Numbered from the stretch's first letter, positions 8,853 to 20,338 are shown. The stretch is 64,000 nt of DNA from Agrococcus sp. ProA11 (GCF_039880525.1 NZ_CP156989.1:310001-374000); one strand, 5' to 3'. Translations and numbers: made by a program. The notes: generated by a model from the letters alone, not told the origin.

Positions 8853-10211
8853 ATGGGTATCCAGCACTGGAGCACGATCGCGGCCGGCATCGACGAGGTC
8901 TGGGCCTGGCACACGAGGCCCGGAGCGTTCCAGCGGATGCTGCCCCCCTGGATGCCGGGACGCGTGCGGCGGGAGGCCGGATCGCTCGCGGACGGTCGAG
9001 CCGAGCTCGCGCTGCCGGGAGGCCTGATCTGGGTCAGCCAGCACGACCCCGACGGCTACGTCGAAGGGCGCTCGTTCGTCGACGATCGCGTCGATGACGG
9101 GGTGCGATCGGCCGCGCTCACGGCCGTGCGCTGGCATCACGAGCATCGCTTCGAGCCGGTCGAGTCCACGTCGGGCGATGCCGCCACGCGGCTGCACGAC
9201 AGCGTCGAGACGCTCGTCGGCTCCCACCTGCTGCGCCCGATGTTCGTCTATCGCCACCGACAGCTCGCCGACGACATCCAGCGCCACAGGGAGCTTGCAG
9301 CGGCTCCCATGACCGTCGCCATCACGGGCGGCAGCGGTCTCGTGGGCACCGCGCTGACCGCGTTCCTCACCACCGGCGGCCACCGCGTCATCCGCCTCGT
9401 GCGCCGCGACGCGGCCGGGGGCGAGCGCCGGTGGGATCCCGCGGCGCCCGCCGCGGATCTGCTCGAGGGCGTCGATGCCGTGGTGCACCTCGCTGGCGCC
9501 TCGATCTTCGGACGCTTCGACGACGAGCACCGCCACCGCGTCCGCAGCAGCCGCATCGGGCCGACCAGGCTGCTCGCCGAGCGCGCGGCCGAGAGCGGCG
9601 TGCGCGCGTTCGTGAGCGCATCCGCCATCGGCTGGTACGGCAACGATCGTGGCGAGAGCTCGCTCGCCGAGACGAGCGGCGCGGGCGGCGGCTTCCTCGC
9701 CGACGTGGTCGCCGACTGGGAGGCCGAGGCGAGGGCGGGCGTCGAGCGCGGCGTGCGCAGCGTGCAGGTGCGCACCGGCCTCGTGCTCAGCGGCCGGGGA
9801 GGGATGCTGCAGGTGCTGCGCCCGATCTACCAGGCGGGCCTCGGCGGCCCGCTCGCGGGCGGTCGGCACTGGCAATCCTGGATCGACCTCGATGATCTGG
9901 TCGACATCTACGCCCGCGCGCTCGTCGACGAGCGGGTCACCGGGCCGGTGAACGCGGTCAGCCCCGAGGCGGTGCGGCAGGAGGAGTTCGCGGCCGAGCT
10001 CGCGGGCGTGCTGCATCGCCCTGCCGTGATGCCCACGCCGTCGATCGGGCCGCGCATGCTGCTCGGTCAGCAGGGCATGCAGGAGCTGGCGCTCGCGAAC
10101 CAGCATGTCGTGCCCGAGGCGCTCAGCGCGCTCGGTCACCGGTTCCGCAGGCCGCGGCTCGAGGATGCGCTGCGGCACCAGCTCGGCCGACAGCGCGAGG
10201 CCGGTCGCTAG
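8853..10211 (+). CDS. TIGR01777-family epimerase with N-terminal SRPBCC domain
   Basis: 452 residues. Residues 1 to about 150 are an SRPBCC domain; residues 153 onward are a short-chain-dehydrogenase-like NAD(P)-dependent sugar epimerase of the YfcH/TIGR01777 type: MTVAITGGSGLVGTAL (153-168) is the Rossmann GxxGxxG loop and VSASAIGWYGND carries the catalytic Tyr region. The C-terminal LGHRFRRPRLEDALRHQLG is the DUF1731 tail of the family. This two-domain form is common in actinobacteria; plant and E. coli relatives lack the SRPBCC part. The reaction is unknown. It is the third SRPBCC gene in a row, so a common ligand is plausible. Confidence 0.9.
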   Translation: MGIQHWSTIAAGIDEVWAWHTRPGAFQRMLPPWMPGRVRREAGSLADGRAELALPGGLIWVSQHDPDGYVEGRSFVDDRVDDGVRSAALTAVRWHHEHRFEPVESTSGDAATRLHDSVETLVGSHLLRPMFVYRHRQLADDIQRHRELAAAPMTVAITGGSGLVGTALTAFLTTGGHRVIRLVRRDAAGGERRWDPAAPAADLLEGVDAVVHLAGASIFGRFDDEHRHRVRSSRIGPTRLLAERAAESGVRAFVSASAIGWYGNDRGESSLAETSGAGGGFLADVVADWEAEARAGVERGVRSVQVRTGLVLSGRGGMLQVLRPIYQAGLGGPLAGGRHWQSWIDLDDLVDIYARALVDERVTGPVNAVSPEAVRQEEFAAELAGVLHRPAVMPTPSIGPRMLLGQQGMQELALANQHVVPEALSALGHRFRRPRLEDALRHQLGRQREAGR

Positions 10212-10268
10212 CGAGCGAGGGCCCGCACCGCGCCCGGTGCCGTGCCTCGTCGGGGTGGGCCGCGGAGG

Positions 10269-11513
10269 CTATGCGCCGGTCAGCACCAGCCACAGCAGCA
10301 CGGCGTTGAGCGCGCTGAGCGCGATGGCGGCTGCAGCGCCGGCGATCGTCGTCCACCGGCCGTTGACGTGGTCGCCCATGACGGCGCGGTCGGCCGTCAG
10401 GCGCACGAGCGGGATGAGCGCGAACGGGATGCCGAACGACAGCACCACCTGACTGAGCACGAGCGCGAGGGTCGGGTCGACGCCGAAGCCGAGGATGATC
10501 AGCGCCGGCACGAGCGTCACGAGCCGGCGGATGAGGAGCGGGATGCGCGTGTGCAGCAGCCCGTGCATGATCTCGGCGCCAGCGTAGGCGCCCACCGACG
10601 TGGAGGCGAGGCCGGAGGCGAGCAGGCCGATCGCGAACATCGTGGCGACCACCGGTCCGAGAGCCGCACCGAGCGCGGCGTGCGCACCCTCGAGCGTGTC
10701 CGTGCCCTCGACGCCCGCGAGGTTCGCCGCCGCCAGCAGCATCATCGCGAGGTTGACGCCGCCGGCGATCACCATCGCGACCGTCACATCGACGCGGGTG
10801 GCGCGGAGCAGTCGCGGGGTCGTCAGGCCCGCACGGTCGCGGAAGCGGTCGCGCGCCAGGCTCGAGTGGGCGTAGATGGCGTGCGGCATGATCGTCGCGC
10901 CGAGCACGCTGACGGCCAGGAGCACCGAGTCGGTGCCCTCGAAGCGGGGCACGAGGCCGCCGATCACGCCGGCCGGCTCCGGCGGCGCGACGACGACGCC
11001 CCAGGTGAACCCGAGCACGATGATCGCGAGCAGGCCGACGATGACGAACTCGAAGGCGCGCGGGCCGCGGCGCGACTGCACCGCGAGCAGCACCATCGAG
11101 ACGGCGCCGGTGATGAGGCCGCCGGCCAGCAGCGGCACGTCGAACAGCAGCCAGAGCGCGACCGCGCCGCCGATCACCTCGGCGAGATCGGTCGCCATCG
11201 CGACGCCCTCCGCCTGCAGCCAGTAGGCGATGCGGCCGGCGCGCGAGCCGAAGCGCTCGCCCAGCAGCTCCGGCAGGCTCTTGCCCGTCACGATGCCGAG
11301 CTTCGCCGAGAGGTACTGGATCAGCCAGGCGACGAGGTTCGCGCACACGACGACCCAGATGAGCAGGTAGCCGTAGCGCGCGCCAGAGGTGACGTTGGCG
11401 GCGACGTTGCCAGGGTCGAGATAGGCGACGCCCGCCACGAGCGCGGGGCCGAGCAGCAGCAGGCCGGTGCGGGAGCGCGGGCGGGTTCGCGACGGCAGGG
11501 AAGTGGCGGGCAT
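10269..11513 (-). CDS. mntH: Nramp-family Mn2+/divalent metal transporter
   Basis: 414 residues with about eleven membrane segments. YLDPGNVAAN (residues 31-40) holds the TM1 metal ligands Asp and Asn, and ATIMPHAIYAHS holds the TM6 MPH motif that selects transition metals. It imports Mn2+ (and Fe2+) with protons. The ATG at 11513 is six bases after TAGCAT on the minus strand, so the message is likely leaderless, and a 7-4-7 inverted repeat (11533-11550) overlies its -35 region, suggesting metal-dependent repression by a DtxR/MntR-type protein. It is divergent from purA. Confidence 0.95.
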   Translation of the reverse strand: MPATSLPSRTRPRSRTGLLLLGPALVAGVAYLDPGNVAANVTSGARYGYLLIWVVVCANLVAWLIQYLSAKLGIVTGKSLPELLGERFGSRAGRIAYWLQAEGVAMATDLAEVIGGAVALWLLFDVPLLAGGLITGAVSMVLLAVQSRRGPRAFEFVIVGLLAIIVLGFTWGVVVAPPEPAGVIGGLVPRFEGTDSVLLAVSVLGATIMPHAIYAHSSLARDRFRDRAGLTTPRLLRATRVDVTVAMVIAGGVNLAMMLLAAANLAGVEGTDTLEGAHAALGAALGPVVATMFAIGLLASGLASTSVGAYAGAEIMHGLLHTRIPLLIRRLVTLVPALIILGFGVDPTLALVLSQVVLSFGIPFALIPLVRLTADRAVMGDHVNGRWTTIAGAAAAIALSALNAVLLWLVLTGA

Positions 11514-11519
11514 GCGACG

Positions 11520-11525
11520 ATGCTA
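11520..11525 (-). promoter_or_regulatory. -10 box of mntH (leaderless type)
   Basis: TAGCAT on the minus strand, six bases (CGTCGC) before the ATG of mntH. Confidence 0.6.
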
Positions 11526-11532
11526 GCCCCAT

Positions 11533-11550
11533 ATTTCGGTAGGCCGAAAT
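11533..11550. promoter_or_regulatory. Probable metalloregulator operator upstream of mntH
   Basis: ATTTCGG-TAGG-CCGAAAT is a perfect 7-bp inverted repeat with a 4-bp centre, just upstream of the mntH -10 box where it would block RNA polymerase. A third half-site CCGAAAT lies at 11567-11573. The A/T-rich ends stand out in this GC-rich DNA. DtxR/MntR-family repressors bind sites of this size and shape; the regulator gene is not in the window. Confidence 0.65.
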
Positions 11551-11613
11551 CATAGTGATGGGGCATCCGAAATACGCGCTGGCGGCCCGTGCGGGCGCGG
11601 GCGCTCGGCTCGA

Positions 11614-11619
11614 TAGGCT
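11614..11619 (+). promoter_or_regulatory. -10 box of purA
   Basis: TAGGCT about 35 bases before ATG 11654. With transcription starting near 11626 the leader would be about 28 bases and contain the Shine-Dalgarno GAAGGGAAG. Confidence 0.5.
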
Positions 11620-11653
11620 TGGGTGTACGCGAACCCGTCGAAGGGAAGCTCCC

Positions 11654-12940
11654 ATGCCAGGAATCGTCATCGTCGGCGCCCAGTGGGGCGATGAGGGCAA
11701 GGGCAAGGCCACCGACCTGCTCGGCAGCCGCACCGACTACGTCGTCAAGTTCAACGGCGGCAACAACGCCGGTCACACGGTTGTGGTCGGCGACGAGAAG
11801 TACGCGCTGCACCTGCTGCCGTCCGGCATCCTCACCGAGGGTGTGACCCCGGTGATCGGCAACGGCGTGGTCATCGACCTCGAGGTGCTCTTCGATGAGC
11901 TCGAGGCGCTGTCGGCGCGCGGGGTCGACGTCTCGAAGCTGCGCGTGTCGGCGAACGCCCACATCATCACCGACTACCACCGCACGCTCGACAAGGTCAC
12001 GGAGCGCTTCCTCGGCAAGCGCTCGATCGGCACCACCGGGCGCGGCATCGGCCCCGCCTATGCCGACAAGATCAACCGCGTCGGCATCCGCGTGCAGGAC
12101 CTGTTCGACGAGTCGATCCTGCGGCAGAAGATCGAGGGCGCGCTCGACGCCAAGAACCACATGCTCTCCAAGGTCTACAACCGCCGCTCGGTGACCTGCG
12201 ACGAGATCTTCGACGACCTGACGTCCTACGTGGAGCGGCTCCGCCCGATGGTCGCCGACACGGGCCTCGAGCTGTCGCGCGCGCTCGACGCCGGCCAGAC
12301 GGTCGTGTTCGAGGCCGGCCAGGCGACGATGCTCGACATCGACCACGGCACCTACCCGTTCGTCACCTCGTCGACTGCCACCACCGCCGGCGCCGCATCG
12401 GGCTCGGGTGTCGCCCCGAATCGCCTCGATCGCTCGATCGGCATCGTCAAGGCCTACACGACCCGCGTCGGCGCCGGCCCGTTCCCCACCGAGCTGTTCG
12501 ACGAGTGGGGCGAGCTGCTGCGCAAGAACGGCTTCGAGTTCGGCACCACCACCGGGCGCCCGCGCCGCTGCGGCTGGAACGACACCGTCATCACGCGCTA
12601 CGCCTCGCGCATCAACGGCCTCACCGACATCGTGCTGACCAAGCTCGACGTGCTCACCGGCATCGAGCAGATCCCGGTCTGCGTCGCGTACGACGTGGAC
12701 GGGGAGCGCTTCGACGAGATGCCCATCTCGCAGTCCGACTTCCACCACGCGAAGCCCATCTACGAGTCGCTGCCGGGCTGGACCGAGGACATCACGGGCG
12801 CCCGCGCCTTCTCCGACCTGCCGGCGAACGCGCAGGCCTACGTGCGCTTCCTGGAGGAGCGCTCCGGGTCGCGCATCTCGGCGATCGGCGTCGGCGCCGA
12901 CCGCGAGGCCATCATCCAGGTGCACGACCTCATCGACTAG
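11654..12940 (+). CDS. purA: Adenylosuccinate synthetase
   Basis: 428 residues. It makes adenylosuccinate from IMP and aspartate with GTP, the first step from IMP to [20 protein letters not shown] (P-loop and catalytic Asp) is at residues 7-23, [12 protein letters not shown] carries the catalytic His, and [13 protein letters not shown] and [11 protein letters not shown] are IMP/aspartate-binding blocks. ATG 11654 is chosen because GAAGGGAAG lies five bases upstream and the protein begins with the usual MPGIVIVG; the frame is open further upstream without homology. It is divergent from mntH and followed by repeat copy 12968-13030. Confidence 0.97.
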   Translation: MPGIVIVGAQWGDEGKGKATDLLGSRTDYVVKFNGGNNAGHTVVVGDEKYALHLLPSGILTEGVTPVIGNGVVIDLEVLFDELEALSARGVDVSKLRVSANAHIITDYHRTLDKVTERFLGKRSIGTTGRGIGPAYADKINRVGIRVQDLFDESILRQKIEGALDAKNHMLSKVYNRRSVTCDEIFDDLTSYVERLRPMVADTGLELSRALDAGQTVVFEAGQATMLDIDHGTYPFVTSSTATTAGAASGSGVAPNRLDRSIGIVKAYTTRVGAGPFPTELFDEWGELLRKNGFEFGTTTGRPRRCGWNDTVITRYASRINGLTDIVLTKLDVLTGIEQIPVCVAYDVDGERFDEMPISQSDFHHAKPIYESLPGWTEDITGARAFSDLPANAQAYVRFLEERSGSRISAIGVGADREAIIQVHDLID

Positions 12941-12967
12941 CCAGCCCGGGCCCGCCGCCCCTCGTCC

Positions 12968-13030
12968 GTCAACCGGTCACCTGGTCTGGCGCGCCGATAT
13001 TCGGCCCGCCGGACCACAGGCTCGGTTGAC
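12968..13030. repeat. Dispersed palindromic repeat family 1, copy A
   Basis: 63 bp bounded by GTCAACCG and CGGTTGAC, with a second palindromic core CCGATATTCGG in the middle. A second copy in the same orientation is at 17902-17962, sharing both ends and the stretch ACCACAGG. Both copies lie just after the 3' end or 5' side of small genes, not inside genes. Confidence 0.8.
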
Positions 13031-13100
13031 GAACGGGCGTGAGTCAGCGAAACGGTGCCGGGCGAGCGCCGGGCGAGCGCCGCGCGGGTTCCGGGCGGGC

Positions 13101-13505
13101 TCAGGCTGCGGCGTGCTCGAAGCCGATCAGCCAGCGCACGCCGAAGCGGTCGCGCACCTGCCCATCGGTGGCATCCCACGGTCGCTCCTGCAGCGCGTCG
13201 AGCACGGTGCCGCCCTGAGCGAGCGCCTCGTACCAGCGCGTCAGCGTCGGTCCATCGGCGGTGCCCAGCAGCGCCACGGCGGCGCCATGCATCGCGAGCG
13301 GCTCCTCGTCGCCCACCGCGTCCGTCGCGAACAGGCTCACGGGGCCCGAGAGCGCGCCGTGGCCGATCGCATCCGCCGGGCCGTCCGAGCGGCCCATCTC
13401 GGCCAGGGTGTGCATCTCGAGGTCGCCGCCGAAGACGTCTCGATAGAAGGTGAGCGCCTCGCGCGCGGTGCCGGGCATCCAGAGGTAGATCGACATCGCT
13501 GTCAT
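13101..13505 (-). CDS. VOC-family protein (PhnB-like)
   Basis: 134 residues. SIYLWMPGTAREALTFYRDVFGGDL is the opening of the PhnB/3-demethylubiquinone-methyltransferase-like branch of the glyoxalase/bleomycin-resistance (VOC) fold; HGALSGPVSLFATDA, TRWYEALAQGGTV and DRFGVRWLIGFE are the further signatures. The function of these small VOC proteins is usually unknown. ATG 13505 has GAAAGG seven bases upstream. A longer frame exists upstream (to 13658) but it reads through obvious intergenic sequence. It stands alone between purA and gdhA. Confidence 0.88.
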   Translation of the reverse strand: MTAMSIYLWMPGTAREALTFYRDVFGGDLEMHTLAEMGRSDGPADAIGHGALSGPVSLFATDAVGDEEPLAMHGAAVALLGTADGPTLTRWYEALAQGGTVLDALQERPWDATDGQVRDRFGVRWLIGFEHAAA

Positions 13506-13650
13506 GGTCGAGCCTTTCGTCCGACGGGTGCGCTGCGGCGGCTGCGGCCGCATCGATGCGCAGCATCCGGCGATGTTAACGCCGTCCACATAGATGCGCA
13601 AGGGTCGGCGACGTGAGCCGCCAATCGTGCCGCGCGATGCTGCCGACGGC

Positions 13651-15766
<2,116 letters not shown>

Positions 15767-15816
15767 GCATGCATCGTCGCACCGGGCCGCCCGCCCCACC
15801 AGGTCCACGTCTCGCG

Positions 15817-15872
15817 GACCCCTTCCGCCGCAGCGGACCCCGTGCAGCGGGTCCGTTGCGGCAGGCGGGGTC
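15817..15872. repeat. Dispersed palindromic repeat family 2, copy C
   Basis: 56 bp beginning GACCCCTTCCGC and ending GCGGGGTC, with an inner hairpin (GGACCC/GGGTCC around TGCA). A copy of exactly the same length is at 38793-38848. Both lie between genes. Confidence 0.75.
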
Positions 15873-15928
15873 GGCGGGCGGGACGCCGAGTTTCGGGACG
15901 CGGGACGAGGCCGGGCGCGTGCGCTCAA

Positions 15929-15934
15929 TAGAGT
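15929..15934 (+). promoter_or_regulatory. -10 box of the chorismate mutase gene (leaderless type)
   Basis: TAGAGT, six bases, then ATG 15941. The GGAGG within the six bases is too close to the start to work as a Shine-Dalgarno. Confidence 0.55.
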
Positions 15935-15940
15935 GGAGGC

Positions 15941-16231
15941 ATGACTACGCCCGAGGAGCAGCTGCAGCGTTGCCGACGCTCGATCGACAACGTCGACGCC
16001 ATCCTCATCCACACGCTCGCTGAGCGATTCAAGCTGACGCAGGCAGTCGGCGTGCTCAAGGCGGACCATGGGATGCCGCCGAGCGACCCGAGCCGGGAGC
16101 GCGAGCAGATCGCGCGCCTTCGGCAGCTCGCGGAGGACGCGGAGCTCGACCCGGAGTTCGCCGAGAAGTTCATCACGTTCGTGATCGCGGAGGTCATCCA
16201 CCACCACGAGCGGATCGCCGGCACCGAGTAG
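15941..16231 (+). CDS. Chorismate mutase, AroQ type
   Basis: 96 residues, a stand-alone AroQ-fold mutase. CRRSIDNVDAILIHTLAERFKLTQAVGVLK has the conserved Arg, Asp, Leu and Lys positions of helix 1 (R..ID..D..L...L..R......V...K) and REREQIARLRQLAED continues the fold. It converts chorismate to prephenate for phenylalanine and tyrosine. In actinobacteria the small enzyme often works bound to DAHP synthase, which is not in this window. No signal peptide, so cytosolic. No operon partner. Confidence 0.88.
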   Translation: MTTPEEQLQRCRRSIDNVDAILIHTLAERFKLTQAVGVLKADHGMPPSDPSREREQIARLRQLAEDAELDPEFAEKFITFVIAEVIHHHERIAGTE

Positions 16232-16243
16232 CGGCCCGCGAGG

Positions 16244-16834
16244 TCAGGGCCGCGGCCAGCCTCGCTCGTAGCCCGGCGCATCCGAGTGCTCGGGCTCTCG
16301 GCGGTTGCGCTCGCGCACCATCCCGGCGGTCCGGAACAGGTCGATGAGCCACCAGCCCACGGCCGCGATCGGCACCGCGGCGAGCGCCAGTGCGGATGGG
16401 TCGCCGACCAGCACCACAGCAGCTGCGGCCGCCGCGAACGACAGCAGCATCTGCGCCGTGCCCGAGCGGACTCGGTCGAGGTAGAAGCGGTGCGCGCCGA
16501 GCAGGCCGAGCACCAGGACCAGCGCGTACGCGATCCTCATCCGCCTGTCTCCCCTGGGGGCCCGTGGATGCGGCGGTCGCGCGGGCAGGGAACGCCGCTC
16601 GGGCGGACGCGGGCTCGGCGTGCGTCCGTTGGATCGCTGCGCGCGCTCAGCGCGTCCGGCGGCCGTGGGGTCGAAGGTCAGCGACGGGTCGAGGCGTGGT
16701 CGTTGCGATGCGGTCGGGCGCTCGGGACTGCCGTGGTCGTCCCACGGGGCATAGGCGCCCCACCGCTGCCCGTCCCACCAGCGCCGGCGACCGTCGGGAT
16801 CGTCGTGCCAGCCGGGAGTCGACGGAGCAGACAT
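16244..16834 (-). CDS. DUF2510 and TM2 domain membrane protein
   Basis: 196 residues. The N-terminus PGWHDDPDGRRRWWDGQRW (residues 7-25) is a DUF2510 motif; a basic Pro/Arg-rich linker follows to about residue 98; then RIAYALVLVLGLLGAHRFYLDRVRSG and a second hydrophobic segment ending WWLIDLF form the TM2 domain with its GAHRFY signature. The role is unknown. It has a leaderless-type promoter (16841-16846). It ends 13 bases from the chorismate mutase stop, converging with it. Confidence 0.88.
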   Translation of the reverse strand: MSAPSTPGWHDDPDGRRRWWDGQRWGAYAPWDDHGSPERPTASQRPRLDPSLTFDPTAAGRAERAQRSNGRTPSPRPPERRSLPARPPHPRAPRGDRRMRIAYALVLVLGLLGAHRFYLDRVRSGTAQMLLSFAAAAAAVVLVGDPSALALAAVPIAAVGWWLIDLFRTAGMVRERNRREPEHSDAPGYERGWPRP

Positions 16835-16840
16835 GCGATC

Positions 16841-16846
16841 AGCCTA
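16841..16846 (-). promoter_or_regulatory. -10 box of the TM2 protein gene (leaderless type)
   Basis: TAGGCT on the minus strand, six bases (GATCGC) before ATG 16834. Confidence 0.6.
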
Positions 16847-16949
16847 CGAGACGGCGGGCAGTGACTGCTCGGCCTCTCGGTACGTGGCCGCATCAGGCGG
16901 GGCACAGCGGGAGGGCAGCGCTGGTGCCCGCTGCGCGAGACCGCGGCGG

Positions 16950-17426
16950 TCAGGCGCGCTCGGCGGCCGCGGCGATGTCGTCGAGGTCCTGCTGCATGAC
17001 CTTGCGCATCGTCGCCATCCCGAGCTTGGCGGTCAGCGTCGCCATCACCCGCTGCAGCCAGGACGGGCTCAGGTACGAGCCGCTGAAGCGCATCCGCAGC
17101 AGCGTCTGCGGTCCACCGTCGGACTGCTCGACAGGTTCCAGCGTGAACTCGGTGCGATAGGCCATGCCGCTCGCCTCTGCGGCGATCATCGTGGAGCGGC
17201 CCTCATCGATGCCGACGACCTCCATCTCCTCGGTCGCCGCGCGCCCGAACATCGTGCGGGTCTCGCGCCAGCGCGTGCCGATGGAGTAGCCGACGCCCGC
17301 CAGCCGCTCGATGCGCGTGACGCCCGACAGCACCGCCTCCGAGCCCTCCAGATCGGTGAGCACGCGCCAGACGGCATCCGTGGGGGCGTCGATCGAGCGC
17401 TCCAGCGTCAGCGCCATGTCGCTCAT
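16950..17426 (-). CDS. SRPBCC-family protein
   Basis: 158 residues of one SRPBCC domain: MALTLERSIDAPTDAVWRVL opening, then GVTRIERLAGVGYSIGTRWRETR and a Met-rich C-terminal helix (LTAKLGMATMRKVMQQDLDDI). Such proteins (polyketide-cyclase or AHSA1-like) bind small hydrophobic molecules. The ATG overlaps the stop of the DUF1761 gene by 4 bp (ATGA), so the two are co-translated. It is not closely like the SRPBCC trio at 7761-9300. Ligand unknown. Confidence 0.85.
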   Translation of the reverse strand: MSDMALTLERSIDAPTDAVWRVLTDLEGSEAVLSGVTRIERLAGVGYSIGTRWRETRTMFGRAATEEMEVVGIDEGRSTMIAAEASGMAYRTEFTLEPVEQSDGGPQTLLRMRFSGSYLSPSWLQRVMATLTAKLGMATMRKVMQQDLDDIAAAAERA

Positions 17427-17857
17427 GCGGGCGGCCAAACGCCGATGATGAGGGCCATCGCCGTGATCGTGAGCAGCTCGTTGAAACCGGTGTGCGGGGT
17501 CACGCGGAAGCCGCGCGGATCGAACGCGTCGTGCACGATTACGCGCGAGAGCGTGAAGCCGATGAAGAGGATCCAGCCGGTGACGAGCGCGTTCACCAGG
17601 AAGCTGCCGCCGTAGAAGTCGAACGAGATCCAGGTCGCGCCTGCGAGCACCCAGGCAGTGACGAATGCGCACACGATCAGCAGCGGGTACACCCAGGGCT
17701 TCGGCCCCTTCGCCATCGACTCGCTGGTGTGGCCGATGGCCTTCATCCACGCGGTGCCGAGCACCTTCGGGTGGTAGTAGATGAAGCCGACGACCATGGC
17801 AGCGACTGTCGCGAGCAGCACAGCCCAGATGTTGATGGCGGGCACGGTGAGTTCCAT
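17423..17857 (-). CDS. DUF1761 membrane protein
   Basis: 144 residues with four predicted membrane segments. FIYYHPKVLGTAWMKAIGHT after the first segment is the DUF1761 signature, followed by a Pro-Tyr-rich turn and three more hydrophobic stretches. Function unknown. It is the first gene of a two-gene operon with the SRPBCC gene; a DUF1761-SRPBCC pair suggests a membrane-linked lipid-handling role, which is inference. The promoter is of the leaderless type. Confidence 0.88.
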   Translation of the reverse strand: MELTVPAINIWAVLLATVAAMVVGFIYYHPKVLGTAWMKAIGHTSESMAKGPKPWVYPLLIVCAFVTAWVLAGATWISFDFYGGSFLVNALVTGWILFIGFTLSRVIVHDAFDPRGFRVTPHTGFNELLTITAMALIIGVWPPA

Positions 17858-17863
17858 AGCTGA

Positions 17864-17869
17864 AGCCTA
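17864..17869 (-). promoter_or_regulatory. -10 box of the DUF1761 gene (leaderless type)
   Basis: TAGGCT on the minus strand, six bases (TCAGCT) before ATG 17857. Confidence 0.6.
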
Positions 17870-17901
17870 GGCGGCGCAGGCCCCACCGTCGACGCCGCTC
17901 C

Positions 17902-17962
17902 TCAACCGGTTCAGTGGCGCGACGGGCCGGAAATCGGCTCGCCAGACCACAGGCCCGGTTGA
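17902..17962. repeat. Dispersed palindromic repeat family 1, copy B
   Basis: 61 bp bounded by TCAACCGG and CCGGTTGA with an inner near-palindrome (GGCCGGAAATCGGC). It matches copy A (12968-13030) in the same orientation, with differences mostly in the middle. It lies between the DUF1761 promoter and the 3' end of purL. Confidence 0.8.
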
Positions 17963-17996
17963 ACGACGGGCGGCGGCGCAGCGCCGGCGGTCCCGG

Positions 17997-20288
17997 TCAG
18001 GCGAAGCGGCGCAGCGGTGCCTCGTTGGCGGCGCGCAGCTCGTCGAGCGAGAGCGTCGCGACATCCTGGATCTCGATCGTGCCGCTCGTGGCGTCGGTGA
18101 CGCCGATGCGGAGCACGGGCACGCCGCGCGCCTCGCACATGCCGGTGAACTTCACCTCGTCCTCGCGGGCGACGGCGACGAGCGCGCGGGCGCCCGACTC
18201 CGAGAACAGCGCAGCCGTGTCGTCGAGGCCGTCGCGCTCGGTGAGGCCCGAGAGCCAGATGCGCGCGCCGATGCCGAAGCGCAGCGAGCCCTCGACGACG
18301 GCCATCGCGAGCCCGCCCTCGGAGAGGTCATGGGCGGCGGTCGCGAGGCCCTCGAAGGCGATGCCCTGCATCAGGCCACCGAGCTGCTTCTCGGCAGCCA
18401 GGTCGACCTTCGGGGGCAGGCCGCCGAGGTGATCGTGGACGACGCCGGCCCAGGCGGAGCCGTCGAGCTCATCGCGCGTGGTGCCGAGCAGGAACAGCGC
18501 CTGGCCGTCGTCCTGCCAGCCCGAGGGCAGGCGGCGGTCGACGTCATCGATGATGCCGAGCACGCCGACGACCGGCGTCGGGTGGATCTGCGTCTCGCCG
18601 GTCTGGTTGTAGAACGAGACGTTGCCGCCCGTGACCGGGATGCCGAGCTCGGCGCAGCCGTCGGCGATGCCGTCAACGGCCTCGGAGAACTGCCACATGA
18701 CGGCGGGGATCTCGGGGTTGCCGAAGTTCAGGCAGTCGCTCACGCCCACCGGCGTCGCACCGGAGACGGCCACGTTGCGGTACGACTCGGCGAGCGCGGC
18801 CTTGGCGCCCTCGCGCGGGTCGAGCTGGCAGTAGCGGCCATTGGCGTCGACCGAGACGGCGAAGCCGAGCCCGGACTCCTCGTCGATGCGCACCATGCCG
18901 GCGTCGTCGGGGGTGGAGAGCGCCGTGTTGCCCAGCACGTAGTCGTCGTACTGGTCGGTGATCCAGGATGCGTCGGCCAGGTTGGGGCTGCCGGTGAGCG
19001 CTCGCAGCTGGTCGCCGAGCGCGGCGCCCGTGACGCGTGGCAGCGCCGACGCGGAGTCGGCCTGCAGGGCGTCCTGCCAGATCGGGCGCTCCATCGGGCG
19101 CTCGTAGACGGGGGAGTCGATCGCGACCGTCTTCGGGTCGACGTCGACGATCGTCTCGCCCGTGTGGGTGATGACCAGACGGCCGTCGCCGGTGACCTCG
19201 CCCAGCACGCTCGTCTCGACATCCCACTTGCCGGTGATGGCAAGGAACTCGTCGAGCTTTGCCGGGTCGACGACCGCCATCATGCGCTCCTGCGACTCCG
19301 ACATGAGGATCTCCTCCGCCGTGAGCGTGGGATCGCGCAGCAGCACGTGGTCGAGCTCGACCCGCATGCCCGACTCGCCGTTGGCGGCCAGCTCGCTTGT
19401 GGCGCAGGAGATGCCTGCGGCGCCGAGATCCTGGATGCCCTCGACCACGCCCGCGGCGTAGAGCTCGAGGCAGCACTCGATGAGCACCTTCTCGGCGAAC
19501 GGGTCGCCGACCTGCACGGCCGGGCGCTTCGCGGGGCCCTCGTCGTCGAAGGACTCGGAGGCAAGGATCGACGCGCCGCCGATGCCGTCACCGCCGGTGC
19601 GGGCGCCGAACAGCACGACCTTGTTGCCGACGCCGGTGGCGTTCGCGAGGTGCAGATCCTCGTGGCGCAGCACGCCCACGGCGAGCGCGTTCACGAGCGG
19701 GTTGCCCTGGTAGACGGCGTCGAAGACGGTCTCGCCGCCGATGTTCGGCAGGCCGAGGCAGTTGCCGTAGAAGGAGATGCCGCCGACGACGCCGTGCACG
19801 ACGCGCGCCGTGTCGGGGTGGTCGATGCGCCCGAAGCGCAGCGCATCCATGACGGCGACGGGGCGCGCGCCCATCGAGATGATGTCGCGCACGATGCCGC
19901 CGACGCCGGTGGCTGCGCCCTGGAACGGCTCGACGAACGACGGATGGTTGTGCGACTCGATCTTGAAGGTGACGGCCCAGCCCTCGCCGACGTCGAGGAC
20001 GCCCGCGTTCTGACCCATGCCCACCATGAGGCGCTCACGCATCTCGGGCGTGACCTTCTCGCCGAAGCGGCGCAGGTGCGTCTTCGACGACTTGTAGGAG
20101 CAGTGCTCGCTCCACATCACCGAGTACATCGCCAGCTCGGCGCTCGTGGGTCGCCGACCGAGGATCGAGCGGATCTGCTCGTACTCGTCGGACTTCAGCC
20201 CCAGTGCGGCGAACGGCTGCTCGCGCTCCGGGGTCGATGCGGCCACCTCGACGGTGTCACGGGGGGTGGTGCGGGATGCTGCGGTCAC
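17997..20288 (-). CDS. purL: Phosphoribosylformylglycinamidine synthase subunit PurL
   Basis: 763 residues, the small-type PurL that works with PurQ and PurS to convert FGAR to FGAM using glutamine and ATP (fourth step of purine synthesis). [16 protein letters not shown], the ATP/AIR-synthase-like blocks [24 protein letters not shown] and [10 protein letters not shown], and a second half with [15 protein letters not shown] confirm it. I chose GTG 20288 because GAGGAG lies five bases upstream; the open frame continues to 20399 without homology. A TAGGAT box at 20339-20344 could drive it separately from purSQ. Confidence 0.96.
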   Translation of the reverse strand: MTAASRTTPRDTVEVAASTPEREQPFAALGLKSDEYEQIRSILGRRPTSAELAMYSVMWSEHCSYKSSKTHLRRFGEKVTPEMRERLMVGMGQNAGVLDVGEGWAVTFKIESHNHPSFVEPFQGAATGVGGIVRDIISMGARPVAVMDALRFGRIDHPDTARVVHGVVGGISFYGNCLGLPNIGGETVFDAVYQGNPLVNALAVGVLRHEDLHLANATGVGNKVVLFGARTGGDGIGGASILASESFDDEGPAKRPAVQVGDPFAEKVLIECCLELYAAGVVEGIQDLGAAGISCATSELAANGESGMRVELDHVLLRDPTLTAEEILMSESQERMMAVVDPAKLDEFLAITGKWDVETSVLGEVTGDGRLVITHTGETIVDVDPKTVAIDSPVYERPMERPIWQDALQADSASALPRVTGAALGDQLRALTGSPNLADASWITDQYDDYVLGNTALSTPDDAGMVRIDEESGLGFAVSVDANGRYCQLDPREGAKAALAESYRNVAVSGATPVGVSDCLNFGNPEIPAVMWQFSEAVDGIADGCAELGIPVTGGNVSFYNQTGETQIHPTPVVGVLGIIDDVDRRLPSGWQDDGQALFLLGTTRDELDGSAWAGVVHDHLGGLPPKVDLAAEKQLGGLMQGIAFEGLATAAHDLSEGGLAMAVVEGSLRFGIGARIWLSGLTERDGLDDTAALFSESGARALVAVAREDEVKFTGMCEARGVPVLRIGVTDATSGTIEIQDVATLSLDELRAANEAPLRRFA

Positions 20289-20338
20289 GGCTCTCCTCGG
20301 CGTAGATCCCTCGAAGGGCTCTGCTCGGCGGTGCATCA

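Noticed and set aside
10225-10240. Terminator after the TIGR01777 gene
   Set aside because: GCACCG/CGGTGC is only 6 bp and not followed by T residues; too weak to call.
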